Shown: positions 8,153 through 16,384, numbered from the stretch's first letter. The stretch: 25,113 nt of DNA from Anaerolineaceae bacterium UBA5365 (GCA_002407905.1 DHPL01000018.1:28199-53311), one strand, 5' to 3'. A program made the numbers and translations. The notes: generated from the sequence alone by a model not told the origin.

Positions 8153-8264
8153 TACATTGTAACCATTAGCCTTTTCCAATTCAACTGCCCAGGCGTACAA
8201 CCCCTACTCACACGGTCTCTGTGCCACCCCACACGGGTCCCTGTTTGCCCACTCCGCCAGCGGT

Positions 8265-8270
8265 TACAAT
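8265..8270 (+). promoter_or_regulatory. -10 box directly before the selD start
   Basis: TACAAT at 8265-8270 is followed by only 7 nt before GTG 8278, with no ribosome site between. If used, transcription starts at or next to the start codon, giving a leaderless selD mRNA. No convincing -35 was found. Confidence 0.4.
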
Positions 8271-8277
8271 TAGCCCC

Positions 8278-9342
8278 GTGAACATCACCTACCCCGATGG
8301 CAGGCAGGTGCGCCTCACCAGCCTCTCCTCTTGTGCCGGCTGAGCTGGCAAACTGAATGCGGAGACGCTGGCGCAGGTACTGCAGCCCCTCAAAGATACC
8401 TTCGCTCAGGAAAGTTACCCTGAGCTATTAGTGGGTTTAAGCTCGGCCGATGATGCCGCCGTATGGTCCGTGGATGCTGAGCGTGCCATCGTCCTCACCA
8501 CAGATTTCTTCACTCCGGTGGTGGACGACCCCTACGCCTACGGAGCGATCGCCGCGGCTAATTCGATCTCGGACGTGTACGCCATGGGCGGCAAACCCTT
8601 CCTGGCGCTCAATATCGCTGCCTTACCCGGCGATCTGCCCCTCGAGGTCAGCCGGGAGATCCTGCGCGGCGGCGCCGAGAAGGCCCGCGAAGCCGGCTGT
8701 GTGATCGCCGGCGGTCACAGCGTGCGCGATACCGAACCGAAATACGGACTGGCTGTTCTGGGTTGGGTAAACCCTGCCCAATTACTGCGTAAGGACGCCC
8801 TCCAACCCGGCGATAAGCTCTACCTCAGCAAACCCCTCGGTATGGGGGTCACTACCACGGCCCACAAACAAGGCCTTGCCAGCCCGCAAGCGATCGCAGA
8901 GGCGATCTCCTGGATGACGCGCCTCAACGCCGATGCCAGCGCCGCCGCCCTGGCCGCGGGTGTAAAAGCAGCAACTGACATCACCGGTTTCGGCCTTCTG
9001 GGCCACGCCTGGGAGATGGCTGCCGGCAGCGGCCTGGGCCTGCGTTTCAGTTTCAGCGCCATACCGGTTATGGAAGCCGCCCTGCCTTACGCGAAGGACT
9101 ACCGCTTCCCCGGCGGCGCCAGCGATAACGCCCTCTTCTACGGCCCCCAGGTACGCTGGGATCCCAGCCTGGAGGAATGGCAGCGCATGCTGCTCTTCGA
9201 CCCGCAAACCTCCGGCGGCCTGCTGATGGCCTTGCCTCCTGCCCAGGCCGCGGCCTTTGAGGCAGAAGCAGGCGCGCGCAATCAACCGGTTTGGGCCGTG
9301 GGTGAAGTTGTCCCAGGGGATTCGATCGAAGTCTTGTCTTAA
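8278..9342 (+). CDS. selD: Selenide, water dikinase (selenophosphate synthetase), itself a selenoprotein with Sec22 from TGA
   Basis: SelD makes selenophosphate from selenide and ATP, the selenium donor for Sec-tRNA and for selenouridine in tRNA. The reading frame starts at GTG 8278 and meets TGA at 8341-8343, then continues unbroken to TAA at 9342, giving 354 residues. The N-terminus reads RLTSLSSC-AGUAGKL. The TGA falls exactly on E. coli Cys17, and Lys25 matches catalytic Lys20. Downstream are the expected SelD blocks: SSADDAAVW, LTTDFFTPVVDDPYAYG, AANSISDVYAMGGKP, CVIAGGHSVRD, LSKPLGMGV, TDITGFGLLGHA and LLFDPQTSGGLL. Annotation that treats the TGA as a stop would lose the catalytic N-terminus and start at 8431. 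Cys19 and Sec22 form a CxxU pair. No Sec tRNA, selA or selB lies in the window, so those are presumed elsewhere. The stop codon overlaps that of the convergent protease gene. Confidence 0.93.
8341..8387 (+). promoter_or_regulatory. Sec codon and probable bacterial SECIS region of selD
   Basis: TGA at 8341-8343 must recode as Sec. Bacterial SECIS hairpins lie within about 40 nt downstream, inside the coding sequence. Two small hairpins fit: GCG-GAGA-CGC at 8359-8368, and GCAG-GTA-CTGC at 8373-8383. The latter resembles the GCAGGUCUGC apical part of the E. coli fdhF element. The exact fold is uncertain. Confidence 0.5.
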
Positions 9343-11270
9343 TCAGTAGCTATTAGCGGCAGGTAATTCGTACTTTTTACTTCAAGCAGTTCAAATTCGA
9401 TGGGTTGAGCATAAGCGCCGCTTGTCCGCCTGACGCTCCAGGTGTAAGTGCCGGGTAACATACCATCGAGTGAGATCGCGGCCCTGCACACCCCTTTTTG
9501 GCAATTGATCACCGTCCCGGGGTCAAAAACCAAAGGCGCCGGCAATTCCAGGGAGTAAGCCTCATTTCCCTTTGCTTCAAGCCAGGTGAAATACACTGGT
9601 TCGGTCCTGAGCGACACGCCTTTGGGCAGTAAGGGCTGGGGGTCATCCGGCAGCATCCAAAATTCCGCCCAGCCTGACCAATTTGACGATAGATTTGAAC
9701 GCACGCGCCAGCGGTAGCTGCCGTACTCAAGCGCATCAGGCAATGCGGCAGCATTCGTGCTGAACTTTGGCAGGGTTGTCTGCTTGCCGGTGAGCACATT
9801 TTGCACCTGGATATCGTAGCTGCTCGCCCCATCAGCCGGCAGCCAGCGGAACTCGGGACTCAGGGTCTCAGTGAGCCCCCGGGGTGCGCTTGGTACGGGC
9901 AGAATCACCTCCATACGTGCCCAGGAAGCCCCCTCGCCCACCCGCGAAGCGCCCCAGTGGATCCACATGTACCCTTGCATTCCCCAACCTGGACCATAAG
10001 AGTTTTTAAGCAGCCAGGTTTGGTTGGCATCGTTCCAACCCACCAGCATGATCTGGTGATCTGTGATCGGGTTGCGGTTCAGGTTGTAACTGCATTCGTC
10101 GCCCGTATAGATGCCGCTGCGGTAGCGCATGAAGTTACTTCCTGCACAAACGCCTGCCGTTACCGCGCCATACTTGTAAATGGCCGCCTTGATCTGGTCC
10201 ACAGCAGGCAATTTGCCCTCGTCAAAATAACTCTTTCCCCCTATAACGTAAGCCCAATCCGCCAAACGATAAGCCCGCGGCAGCGCAACGCATTTTTCAT
10301 CAGTCGCTGAATATGGTTCAAAGTATTCCATTACCGCGCCCGGGCCTAAACCGAGCAGGTCCAGCCTGTCCCGATGGAACGGGTGCGCGGTCAGCCCTCC
10401 GCCGCAGCCCCAGGCATGATCATTACAGTTCACCAGGAATTGCTCCGAGAGGTCGCGCAAGCCCAAACCCGCTCTGGCCAGGGCAGTTTCCATCATGCCT
10501 ACCGTGCCAAAGGCCCAGCAGCTGCCGCAACTCCCCTGATCCCTAGGGGGTGTTACCAGCCCATATTGCCTGGAATCATAATAAGCGGGCAGGCTTAAGC
10601 TCGCAGCCTGGGTTTCCGCAGGCACTGCTTCAACCGTGGCTGCAGAGTTTAAAGCCGCGCTGAGAAAACTAACAAAAGTAGGGTCCGTTAATTCCAAAGC
10701 CTGGCTGGTATCAATGCCTTCCAGGCGCAGGATCATTTCCGGGGCCGCTTCCGGCTCGAACCAACGGCCGTATACAAACTTCGCGCTCAATGCCCCTTGC
10801 GTTGGGTTCGTCAGGGTAAAGGTCTGGACCGCGGGAACACCCTTCCCCGGGCCGCGCGGCTGGGCTGGCGCCGCATCCGCAACCAGAATGGCCGGATCGC
10901 CGGCGTATTGCCAGGCAGCCCCAGCGCTCAGGCGTGCTTCAAGGCGAACTTCAAGCCTGCTCTCCGGCGCAAGATCAAAAACAAGTTCGGAACTCTGGCT
11001 GTTCAGGCTCAGCGGGGCTAGTTCGTCAAAAAGCAGGCCGCGCAACGCTTCCAGGCTGCCGGAGCCCTCCCGCATAGCTACAAGGCCCTGCCCGCCGACT
11101 GAATCCGGGGTGTCTAGTGGCGGCTCCCCTGCCGAAACCAGGCTCAGCTGCCAGCTCAGGCCTGTCTGGGCTGCAGCAGGCACGCTGCCATTGCCCAACC
11201 CGGTTATGCCAAGCACCAGGATCAGGAGTAATAAGAATAAACGGCTCCAGGGTCCGCCAAATGGTCTCAT
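9339..11270 (-). CDS. Secreted papain-family (C1A) cysteine protease with accessory C-terminal domain
   Basis: The start is taken at ATG 11270, with AGGGG 7 nt upstream and a hydrophobic signal (LFLLLLILVLGITGLG) just after it; an in-frame ATG 27 codons earlier lacks this logic. The 643-residue product has a beta-rich region to about 235, then a papain fold. GSCGSCWAF gives catalytic Cys251, the DHQIMLVGW block gives His405, and LLKNSYGPGWG gives Asn423. The oxyanion Gln is in PRDQGSCG. Residues of about 455 onward look like Ig/fibronectin-type repeats (ASSYDIQVQN, YRWRVRSN). The protein ends in STNYLPLIATD, a tail I associate with exported Chloroflexota proteins. It should act outside the cell on proteins or peptides. 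The papain propeptide inhibitor is not obvious. The stop codon overlaps the stop of convergent selD. Confidence 0.9.
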   Translation of the reverse strand: MRPFGGPWSRLFLLLLILVLGITGLGNGSVPAAAQTGLSWQLSLVSAGEPPLDTPDSVGGQGLVAMREGSGSLEALRGLLFDELAPLSLNSQSSELVFDLAPESRLEVRLEARLSAGAAWQYAGDPAILVADAAPAQPRGPGKGVPAVQTFTLTNPTQGALSAKFVYGRWFEPEAAPEMILRLEGIDTSQALELTDPTFVSFLSAALNSAATVEAVPAETQAASLSLPAYYDSRQYGLVTPPRDQGSCGSCWAFGTVGMMETALARAGLGLRDLSEQFLVNCNDHAWGCGGGLTAHPFHRDRLDLLGLGPGAVMEYFEPYSATDEKCVALPRAYRLADWAYVIGGKSYFDEGKLPAVDQIKAAIYKYGAVTAGVCAGSNFMRYRSGIYTGDECSYNLNRNPITDHQIMLVGWNDANQTWLLKNSYGPGWGMQGYMWIHWGASRVGEGASWARMEVILPVPSAPRGLTETLSPEFRWLPADGASSYDIQVQNVLTGKQTTLPKFSTNAAALPDALEYGSYRWRVRSNLSSNWSGWAEFWMLPDDPQPLLPKGVSLRTEPVYFTWLEAKGNEAYSLELPAPLVFDPGTVINCQKGVCRAAISLDGMLPGTYTWSVRRTSGAYAQPIEFELLEVKSTNYLPLIATD

Positions 11271-11285
11271 CGAATTCCCCTGTTT

Positions 11286-11291
11286 ATTATA
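11286..11291 (-). promoter_or_regulatory. -10 box of the papain-like protease gene
   Basis: The minus strand reads TATAAT at 11291-11286, about 15 nt before the ATG at 11270, leaving just room for the AGGGG site. The -35 region is weak. Confidence 0.45.
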
Positions 11292-11373
11292 GCCGGGCCT
11301 GCCGCAGATTTCGAAGCGCTCCCAGCCTCTGCCATGCGCTGAGCAGCCCATAAGGCCGCGCCGAGATGCGGAA

Positions 11374-11469
11374 AATAATTCATGAAATTGCTAAATTTAC
11401 TCCGATCTTGTATCTATATTGTGAATTATTAAACAATCGCCCACTTTTTAGTGAACCGCATGCTATAAT
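11374..11469 (+). promoter_or_regulatory. AT-rich promoter of the ArsR-sulfur fusion operon with candidate operator repeats
   Basis: TATAAT at 11464-11469 lies 28 nt before the regulator's ATG at 11498. Upstream, AATAATTCAT (11374-11383) and GTGAATTATT (11421-11430) are inverted copies matching at 9 of 10 positions. ATTGT/ACAAT at 11419-11438 is a second weak dyad overlapping the latter. The stretch is markedly richer in A+T than its surroundings. These are plausible sites for autoregulation by the ArsR-type protein. Confidence 0.4.
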
Positions 11470-11497
11470 ATCCGTAAATCCGAATTTTAAGGTATTT

Positions 11498-11857
11498 ATG
11501 AAAAACCAAGATCTTGAGAACGAACTGGACTTGCTGCATCAACGCATCTGCCCTGCCTTGGGGGACCCCAAACGCATGCAGATCCTCTATTTACTGGAAG
11601 ACAAAGCGCGTAACGTCACCGAGATCACTGAGCTGATGGACATGCCCCAATCTTCCGTGAGCCGCCATCTGGCCGTCCTGCGCGAGCGCGGCATTGTTGC
11701 CACCGAACGGCAAGGCACCTCCATCTTTTATTCCCTCACCGATGTACGCATCGTCGGCGCCATCAACCTGCTGCGTCAGGTCCTGCGCAACCAATTGGAC
11801 GAACAGGTTAACCTCATCCAGGTCATCAGTGATAGCCCCGGGCCCCAAGCCGGGTAA
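11498..11857 (+). CDS. ArsR/SmtB-type winged-helix transcriptional regulator
   Basis: The 119-residue protein starts at ATG 11498 (AAGG upstream), giving a normal ArsR length; an in-frame ATG at 11366 would add 44 atypical residues across the promoter. CPALGDPKRMQILYLLE opens the DNA-binding domain. The recognition region VTEITELMDMPQSSVSRHLAVLRERGIV and the wing ATERQGTSIFYSLTD follow. The classical metal site (ELCVCD in helix 3) is absent; ELMDMP stands there. Only one cysteine (Cys18) is present, so it is not a standard two-cysteine persulfide sensor of the SqrR/BigR kind, yet the operon partner points to sulfane sulfur or persulfide as the signal. It lies 29 nt before the sulfur fusion gene and probably controls it. 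Confidence 0.88.
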   Translation: MKNQDLENELDLLHQRICPALGDPKRMQILYLLEDKARNVTEITELMDMPQSSVSRHLAVLRERGIVATERQGTSIFYSLTDVRIVGAINLLRQVLRNQLDEQVNLIQVISDSPGPQAG

Positions 11858-11886
11858 ACCCAAATTCTCAAAAACCAGGAGATAAA

Positions 11887-14352
11887 ATGCGAGTTCTCAT
11901 CGTAGGCGGTGTGGCCGGTGGCGCTTCCACGGCCGCGCGTTTGCGCCGTATGGACGAAAGCGCAGAGATTGTCGTCTTCGAACGCGGTCCCTTTGTTTCC
12001 TTTGCCAACTGCGGCCTGCCTTACCACATCAGCGGCACAATCCCCCAGCGAGACCAGCTGCTGGTCACCACGCCTGCCGATCTCAAAGCCAGCCTGAACA
12101 TCGATGCCCGCCCCAACCACGAAGTGCTCGCCATCGATCGCGCCGCGCGCACCGTGTGGGTGCGCAACCAGCAGGATGGCAGCGAAAGCACCGAGCCCTA
12201 CGATAAGCTGGTACTTTCACCTGGCGCAGTGCCCATCGTGCCGCCCCTCCCAGGCGTGGACGCTACCGGCGTGTTCCAATTGCACAACATTCCTGAACTG
12301 GACGCGATCCTGGAGTGGCTCAATAACCGCCAGGTGGAGCGGGCCGTGGTTGTGGGCGGCGGCTTTATCGGCCTGGAGGTTGCCGAGAATTTGGTTGAAC
12401 GCGGGGTACAAGTAAGCCTGGTAGAGATGCTGCCCCAGGTTCTCGCGCCGATCGATGGGGATATGGCCAGCATGGTGCACGAGCATCTGGCCCTGCACGG
12501 TGTTGAGCTTGTGCTGGGCGATGGGCTCAAAGCCATTGCCCCCCGCGAAGGCAGCCTGGAAGTCCAAACCAGTTCCGGCAAGGCCATCCCAGCCCAAATG
12601 GTGGTTCTGGCCATTGGCGTACGCCCGGATACCAGCCTGGCAAGAGAAGCCGGCCTGGATCTTGGCCCCCGCGGGCATATCATCGTCAATGACCAAATGC
12701 AAACCAGCGACCCGGATATCTACGCCGTGGGCGACGCGATCCTCGTAAAGAACATGATCAGCGGTCAGTCCATGCCTCTGGCCCTGGCCGGGCCAGCCTC
12801 GCGTGAAGGCCGCACGGCTGCCGATAACATCGCGGGCTTCGAACGCCGCTTCCCCGGTGTGCAAGGCACCTCGGTCGTCAAGGTTTTTGATCTTACCGTG
12901 GCCTCAACAGGCCTGAACAGCCGCCAGCTGCAGGATTTGGGCTTGCCCTTCAAAAGCGTGATAACCCACAACAACAATCACGCCGGCTATTACCCTGGCG
13001 CCGCATCCATTGCCCTCAAGCTGCTCTATAGCCCCGAGGGCAAGATCTACGGGGCCCAGGCAGTGGGCGGCAATGGCGCGGATAAACGCATTGATGTGAT
13101 CGCCACCGCCATGCGCGGACAGCTTTCCGTCTACGATCTGGAGGACCTGGAGCTCTGTTACGCCCCGCCATTCGGCAGCAGCCGCGACCCGGTGAATATC
13201 GCTGGCTTTACAGCCGCCAACGAACTCCGCGGCGATGCCCCCACTCTGCAATGGGCCGATGTAGCCGGGCTGGACCGGGAATCCTGGCTCTGCCTGGACG
13301 TGCGCCAACCCGAGGAGCTGGCTGTGGGCCAGGTGCCTGAGGCATTGAACATTCCCCTCGGTGAGCTGCGCGGGCGCCACATGGAATTGCCCCGGGATAA
13401 AAAGCTTTTGGTCAACTGCGCGGGAGGGCAGCGCTCGTATTACGCCGTGCGCGCCTTACGCCAACTGGGCTACGATGCCTGGAACCTCTCCGGCGGGTAT
13501 AAAACCTATCACGCCGCCACCCAAGCTCTGCCTGAAAGCGGTAATGCCATGGATGTCAGAACGATGCCTGAACCAGTGAACATGCGCAAAATCGTCAGCC
13601 CTGCAGCCGCGGCCGGCCAAACCTACCACCTGGATGCCTGCGGGCTGCAATGCCCCGGCCCCATCCTGCGGGTCTACAAGCAGATGGACGGCATGCAGGA
13701 AGGCGACGAGGTGGTCGTAAGCGCTACCGACTTCGGCTTTGCCAACGATATCGCTGCCTGGGCGCGCTCCACCGGCAATACGCTTAAAACTCTGGAAACT
13801 CAGGATGGCAAAATCGTGGCCACCCTGCGCAAGGGCTTGGAGGGTTCAGCGCAAGCAAAAACAGATTCGGCCGGCACCGCCAAAAAGGACCTGACCATGG
13901 TGGTTTTCAGCGGGGACCTGGATAAGGCCATCGCGGCCTTCATCATCGCCAACGGTTTTGCCAGCATGGGCCAAAAGGCCACCCTCTTCTTCACTTTCTG
14001 GGGCCTGAACATGCTCCGGCGGGACCAGGCCGTGCCCGTCAAAAAGAACCTCATCGAGAAGATGTTTGGGTTCATGATGCCCCGCGGCGCCAATAAACTC
14101 AAACTCAGCCAGATGCATATGCTGGGAGCGGGCACGGGCATGATCAAGGGCATCATGACGCAAAAGCACGTGGATTCCCTCCCCGAGCTGATCCGCCAGG
14201 CCCAGGCCAACGGGGTCCGGCTGATCGCCTGCCAGATGACCATGGACCTGATGGGCATCCGCCAGGAAGAGCTGATCGAGGGCGTTGAGCTGGGCGGTGT
14301 GGCCACCATGGCTGAAAGCGCCACTGAGAGCAACACCCACTACTTTATTTAA
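11887..14352 (+). CDS. Four-part sulfur-transfer fusion: CoA-disulfide reductase, rhodanese, TusA and DsrE-like domains
   Basis: This 821-residue cytoplasmic protein starts behind AGGAG. Residues 1-320 are an FAD/NAD(P)H pyridine-nucleotide disulfide reductase (GGVAGGASTAARLRR; second nucleotide site VVVGGGFIGLEVAENL) with the single active cysteine of CoA-disulfide reductases (FANCGLPYH, Cys42). A dimerisation domain runs to about 440. About 455-545 is rhodanese, with Cys511 in LLVNCAGGQRS. About 580-650 is a TusA domain (DACGLQCPGPI; Cys585 and Cys589). The end, from about 670, is a DsrE/DsrF-like domain (MVVFSGDLDKAIAAFIIANG; Cys782 in LIACQMTMDLMG). The four modules could pass sulfane sulfur from a CoA persulfide or polysulfide along one chain to an acceptor. 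Such fusions occur in other anaerobes; the in vivo substrate and direction are unknown. It follows the ArsR-type gene in one operon. Confidence 0.93.
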   Translation: MRVLIVGGVAGGASTAARLRRMDESAEIVVFERGPFVSFANCGLPYHISGTIPQRDQLLVTTPADLKASLNIDARPNHEVLAIDRAARTVWVRNQQDGSESTEPYDKLVLSPGAVPIVPPLPGVDATGVFQLHNIPELDAILEWLNNRQVERAVVVGGGFIGLEVAENLVERGVQVSLVEMLPQVLAPIDGDMASMVHEHLALHGVELVLGDGLKAIAPREGSLEVQTSSGKAIPAQMVVLAIGVRPDTSLAREAGLDLGPRGHIIVNDQMQTSDPDIYAVGDAILVKNMISGQSMPLALAGPASREGRTAADNIAGFERRFPGVQGTSVVKVFDLTVASTGLNSRQLQDLGLPFKSVITHNNNHAGYYPGAASIALKLLYSPEGKIYGAQAVGGNGADKRIDVIATAMRGQLSVYDLEDLELCYAPPFGSSRDPVNIAGFTAANELRGDAPTLQWADVAGLDRESWLCLDVRQPEELAVGQVPEALNIPLGELRGRHMELPRDKKLLVNCAGGQRSYYAVRALRQLGYDAWNLSGGYKTYHAATQALPESGNAMDVRTMPEPVNMRKIVSPAAAAGQTYHLDACGLQCPGPILRVYKQMDGMQEGDEVVVSATDFGFANDIAAWARSTGNTLKTLETQDGKIVATLRKGLEGSAQAKTDSAGTAKKDLTMVVFSGDLDKAIAAFIIANGFASMGQKATLFFTFWGLNMLRRDQAVPVKKNLIEKMFGFMMPRGANKLKLSQMHMLGAGTGMIKGIMTQKHVDSLPELIRQAQANGVRLIACQMTMDLMGIRQEELIEGVELGGVATMAESATESNTHYFI

Positions 14353-14368
14353 TCCGCGGTTCTCCCCA

Positions 14369-14398
14369 GCGGGCGGCGCATTGCCGCCCGCTTTTTTT
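14369..14398 (+). terminator. Strong intrinsic terminator after the sulfur fusion gene
   Basis: GCGGGCGGC pairs perfectly with GCCGCCCGC across a 5-nt loop and is followed by seven T (14392-14398), 17 nt after the stop codon. Confidence 0.93.
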
Positions 14399-14486
14399 CT
14401 TGGGGCAGCTGCTTCGGGTACTGAGCCCGGACAATTCAACTTAAGCAGGCCGGGCCGGATCAGCCCCAGATGGAGGCCCATGGCAG

Positions 14487-14492
14487 TATACT
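14487..14492 (+). promoter_or_regulatory. -10 box directly before the EamA transporter start
   Basis: TATACT at 14487-14492 is 10 nt before ATG 14503 and no ribosome site intervenes, suggesting a leaderless or nearly leaderless message. This supports 14503 over an in-frame ATG at 14470, which would lie upstream of the -10. Confidence 0.4.
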
Positions 14493-14502
14493 TTGGGCTA
14501 TT

Positions 14503-15432
14503 ATGTCCGCCGAGAACCCGGTTCAAACCCCACAAGGTAATCGCTCCAAGGGGCAGTGGCTCCTCTTACTCTGTGCCGTCATTTGGGGCAGCGGCTTCGT
14601 TGCCCAGCGCCTGGGAATGCGCGCCCTGGGGCCCTTCAGCTATATGCTCGGGCGGTATATCCTGGGCGGGCTCTGCCTTCTGCCCCTGGTCCTCTCTCAG
14701 GCGCGCAAGGCTGCCCGCAAGGGAGCACCCTGGCCGCTTAAACCTGTTCTCCTGGCCGCCCTGGTTTGCGGACTCATCCTCTTTATCGCCAGTTCCCTGC
14801 AGCAGCACGGCCTGAAAACCACTCCCGCCGGCCGGGCTGGCTTCCTCACCACGATGTATCTGGTTCTGGTTCCGGTTTTTGGCCTCTTTTTGGGCAAGCG
14901 CCCGCGTCCGATCGTCTGGCTGGCTATTGCCATCGCGGTGGTAGCCGTCTACCTGCTCTCCGTCACCGAGGGGTTCACCCTCGCCGCGGGAGACCTCACC
15001 GTACTCTGGGGGGCGTTCTTTTGGGCCTGGCACATCCTGGCCATCGACCACTTTAATACCCATGTGGAAGGCATCGCCATCGCCTGCGGTCAATTCCTGG
15101 TCTGCGGCGTATTAGCCGGGGTCGCGGCCCTGCTTTTTGAAACGCCCAGCATCGCCCAATACCAGCAAGGCTTTTGGGCAGTGCTTTACTCTGGCATCTT
15201 TGTGGTTGCCATCGCCTTCACCCTGCAGGTCCTGGGGCAGCGGGGTGTGAACCCCAGCATCGCGGCGCTAATACTCTCCACCGAGGCTGTATGGGCGGTG
15301 GTCTTCGGCGGCCTCATCCTCCACGAGCGTCTGAGCCCCCGGGAAGTCCTGGGCAGCTTGCTCATGGCCGTGGCAGTGATCCTGGTACAACTGCCGGATA
15401 AAAAGACAGCCCTCGGCCGGGAGATCACCTGA
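14503..15432 (+). CDS. EamA-family (drug/metabolite superfamily) transporter
   Basis: This is a 309-residue membrane protein with about ten hydrophobic helices in two EamA repeats. The first repeat opens with LLLLCAVIWGSGFVAQRLG and includes a small-residue helix around PFSYMLGRYILGGLCLLPL. The second starts near LTVLWGAFFWAWHILAIDHF and ends with LLMAVAVILVQLPDKK. The motif IAALILSTEAVWAVVFGGL is typical of the last helices in this family. Members export or import metabolites such as amino acids, nucleotide precursors or drugs; the substrate cannot be read from sequence. The gene is monocistronic, with a terminator on each side. It is not clearly linked to its neighbours. Confidence 0.88.
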   Translation: MSAENPVQTPQGNRSKGQWLLLLCAVIWGSGFVAQRLGMRALGPFSYMLGRYILGGLCLLPLVLSQARKAARKGAPWPLKPVLLAALVCGLILFIASSLQQHGLKTTPAGRAGFLTTMYLVLVPVFGLFLGKRPRPIVWLAIAIAVVAVYLLSVTEGFTLAAGDLTVLWGAFFWAWHILAIDHFNTHVEGIAIACGQFLVCGVLAGVAALLFETPSIAQYQQGFWAVLYSGIFVVAIAFTLQVLGQRGVNPSIAALILSTEAVWAVVFGGLILHERLSPREVLGSLLMAVAVILVQLPDKKTALGREIT

Positions 15433-15452
15433 GCAAGATCTAACACAATAGC

Positions 15453-15482
15453 AAACGGGCGGCCAGCGGCTGCCCGTTTTTT
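15453..15482. terminator. Terminator between convergent EamA and MerR genes
   Basis: AAACGGGC and GCCCGTTT pair around an inner GCC/GGC stem (one G-T), giving a long hairpin followed by T-run 15477-15482 on the plus strand. Because A-rich and T-rich ends flank the stem, it may also stop minus-strand transcription from the regulator gene ending at 15507. Confidence 0.85.
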
Positions 15483-15506
15483 CTATCGTGGATGCGTTAG
15501 CGGTCT

Positions 15507-16337
15507 TCAGTTTTTAGGGACCACGGGGACCCAGATGTAGATCACTGAATCAGGTGCAAAATTCTTGAACTCATCGGTATACACCTCAAAGTCCTGCGCT
15601 GGCTCCTTGGGCTTGAAGGCTGAAGCAGGCAGATACTCCTCGTAGATCTGCTTGTACAGGGCTGGCAGGCCGTCATCCGAACCTATAAGCTTGAAGACCG
15701 CGTAATCTTGCTCGGGGAACTCCCAGCGGGCAAAGCCCTGGGGCAGCGGGGTTTCTGGATCGCTTTCAAAACCGGCGATGTACTCAAATTTGCCGTCAAC
15801 CAAACCCGGCTCTCCGCAAACGCCAAAGGCCGGGCGCTTGCCATCGCTCAGCTGATCGTAATAGGGGTTTACTTCATCCCAGAGCTCGCCGATTTCGTTA
15901 TTGAAAGCAGTGGTGCGGATGGCCTTGCCGGCCAGGCTAAAGGCGGGGTAGTGTTTGATCTCAATTTGCATGGTGACCTCCTTGGGTCGAATAGGCTTTT
16001 TTTCTTCCAGGGCTTTCAGCGAGGCAGCAATGCCATCCAGACGGGCCTGGTGCATCTTAAGCTGGGCTTTGGCTTCTGCGAGTTTCTCCCGCAGGATCTG
16101 CCGCATCGCGCTGCGGTCAGACGAGACCGCCAAAACCTGCTGGATCTCCGGCAGGCTGAAACCCAGCGCCTTCCACTCGCGGATTCGGGTGAGCACTGCA
16201 GCCTGCTCCGGCTGGTAATATCGGTAACCGGTGTATCGATCGATCCAGTAAGGCTTAAACAGTCCTAGCTTCTCATAATGCCGCAGGGCTTTGACCGCCA
16301 GACCGCATTCTTTGGCTATGTCGCCGATGCGCAGCAT
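15507..16337 (-). CDS. MerR-family regulator with GyrI/BmrR-like effector-binding domain
   Basis: The 276-residue protein starts at ATG 16337 behind AGGAG. Residues 1-70 are a MerR winged helix (LRIGDIAKECGLAVKALRHY, then YTGYRYYQPEQAAVLTRI). A coiled-coil dimer helix follows, about 78-112. From about 122 a GyrI-like domain begins (MQIEIKHYPAFSLAGKAI) and carries ELWDEVNPYY, a FGVCGEPG block and FEVYTDEF. Proteins of this build (BmrR type) bind amphipathic or cationic small molecules and switch on promoters with over-long spacers. Its own promoter has a 19-bp spacer, so it likely autoregulates. The ligand is unknown. No adjacent efflux gene shares its promoter, although the EamA transporter is the convergent neighbour. 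Confidence 0.92.
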   Translation of the reverse strand: MLRIGDIAKECGLAVKALRHYEKLGLFKPYWIDRYTGYRYYQPEQAAVLTRIREWKALGFSLPEIQQVLAVSSDRSAMRQILREKLAEAKAQLKMHQARLDGIAASLKALEEKKPIRPKEVTMQIEIKHYPAFSLAGKAIRTTAFNNEIGELWDEVNPYYDQLSDGKRPAFGVCGEPGLVDGKFEYIAGFESDPETPLPQGFARWEFPEQDYAVFKLIGSDDGLPALYKQIYEEYLPASAFKPKEPAQDFEVYTDEFKNFAPDSVIYIWVPVVPKN

Positions 16338-16384
16338 CGCTTACTCCTGAGAAAAATTGAAAGTGTTGGGCCTCAACGATCCTC

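Noticed and set aside
8431..8433. ATG 8431 as the selD start
   Set aside because: It would remove the catalytic Cys/Sec and Lys and lacks a ribosome site; the frame extends upstream through TGA to a SelD-like N-terminus.
14470..14502. Earlier ATG for the EamA transporter
   Set aside because: It lies upstream of the likely -10 box and has no ribosome site.
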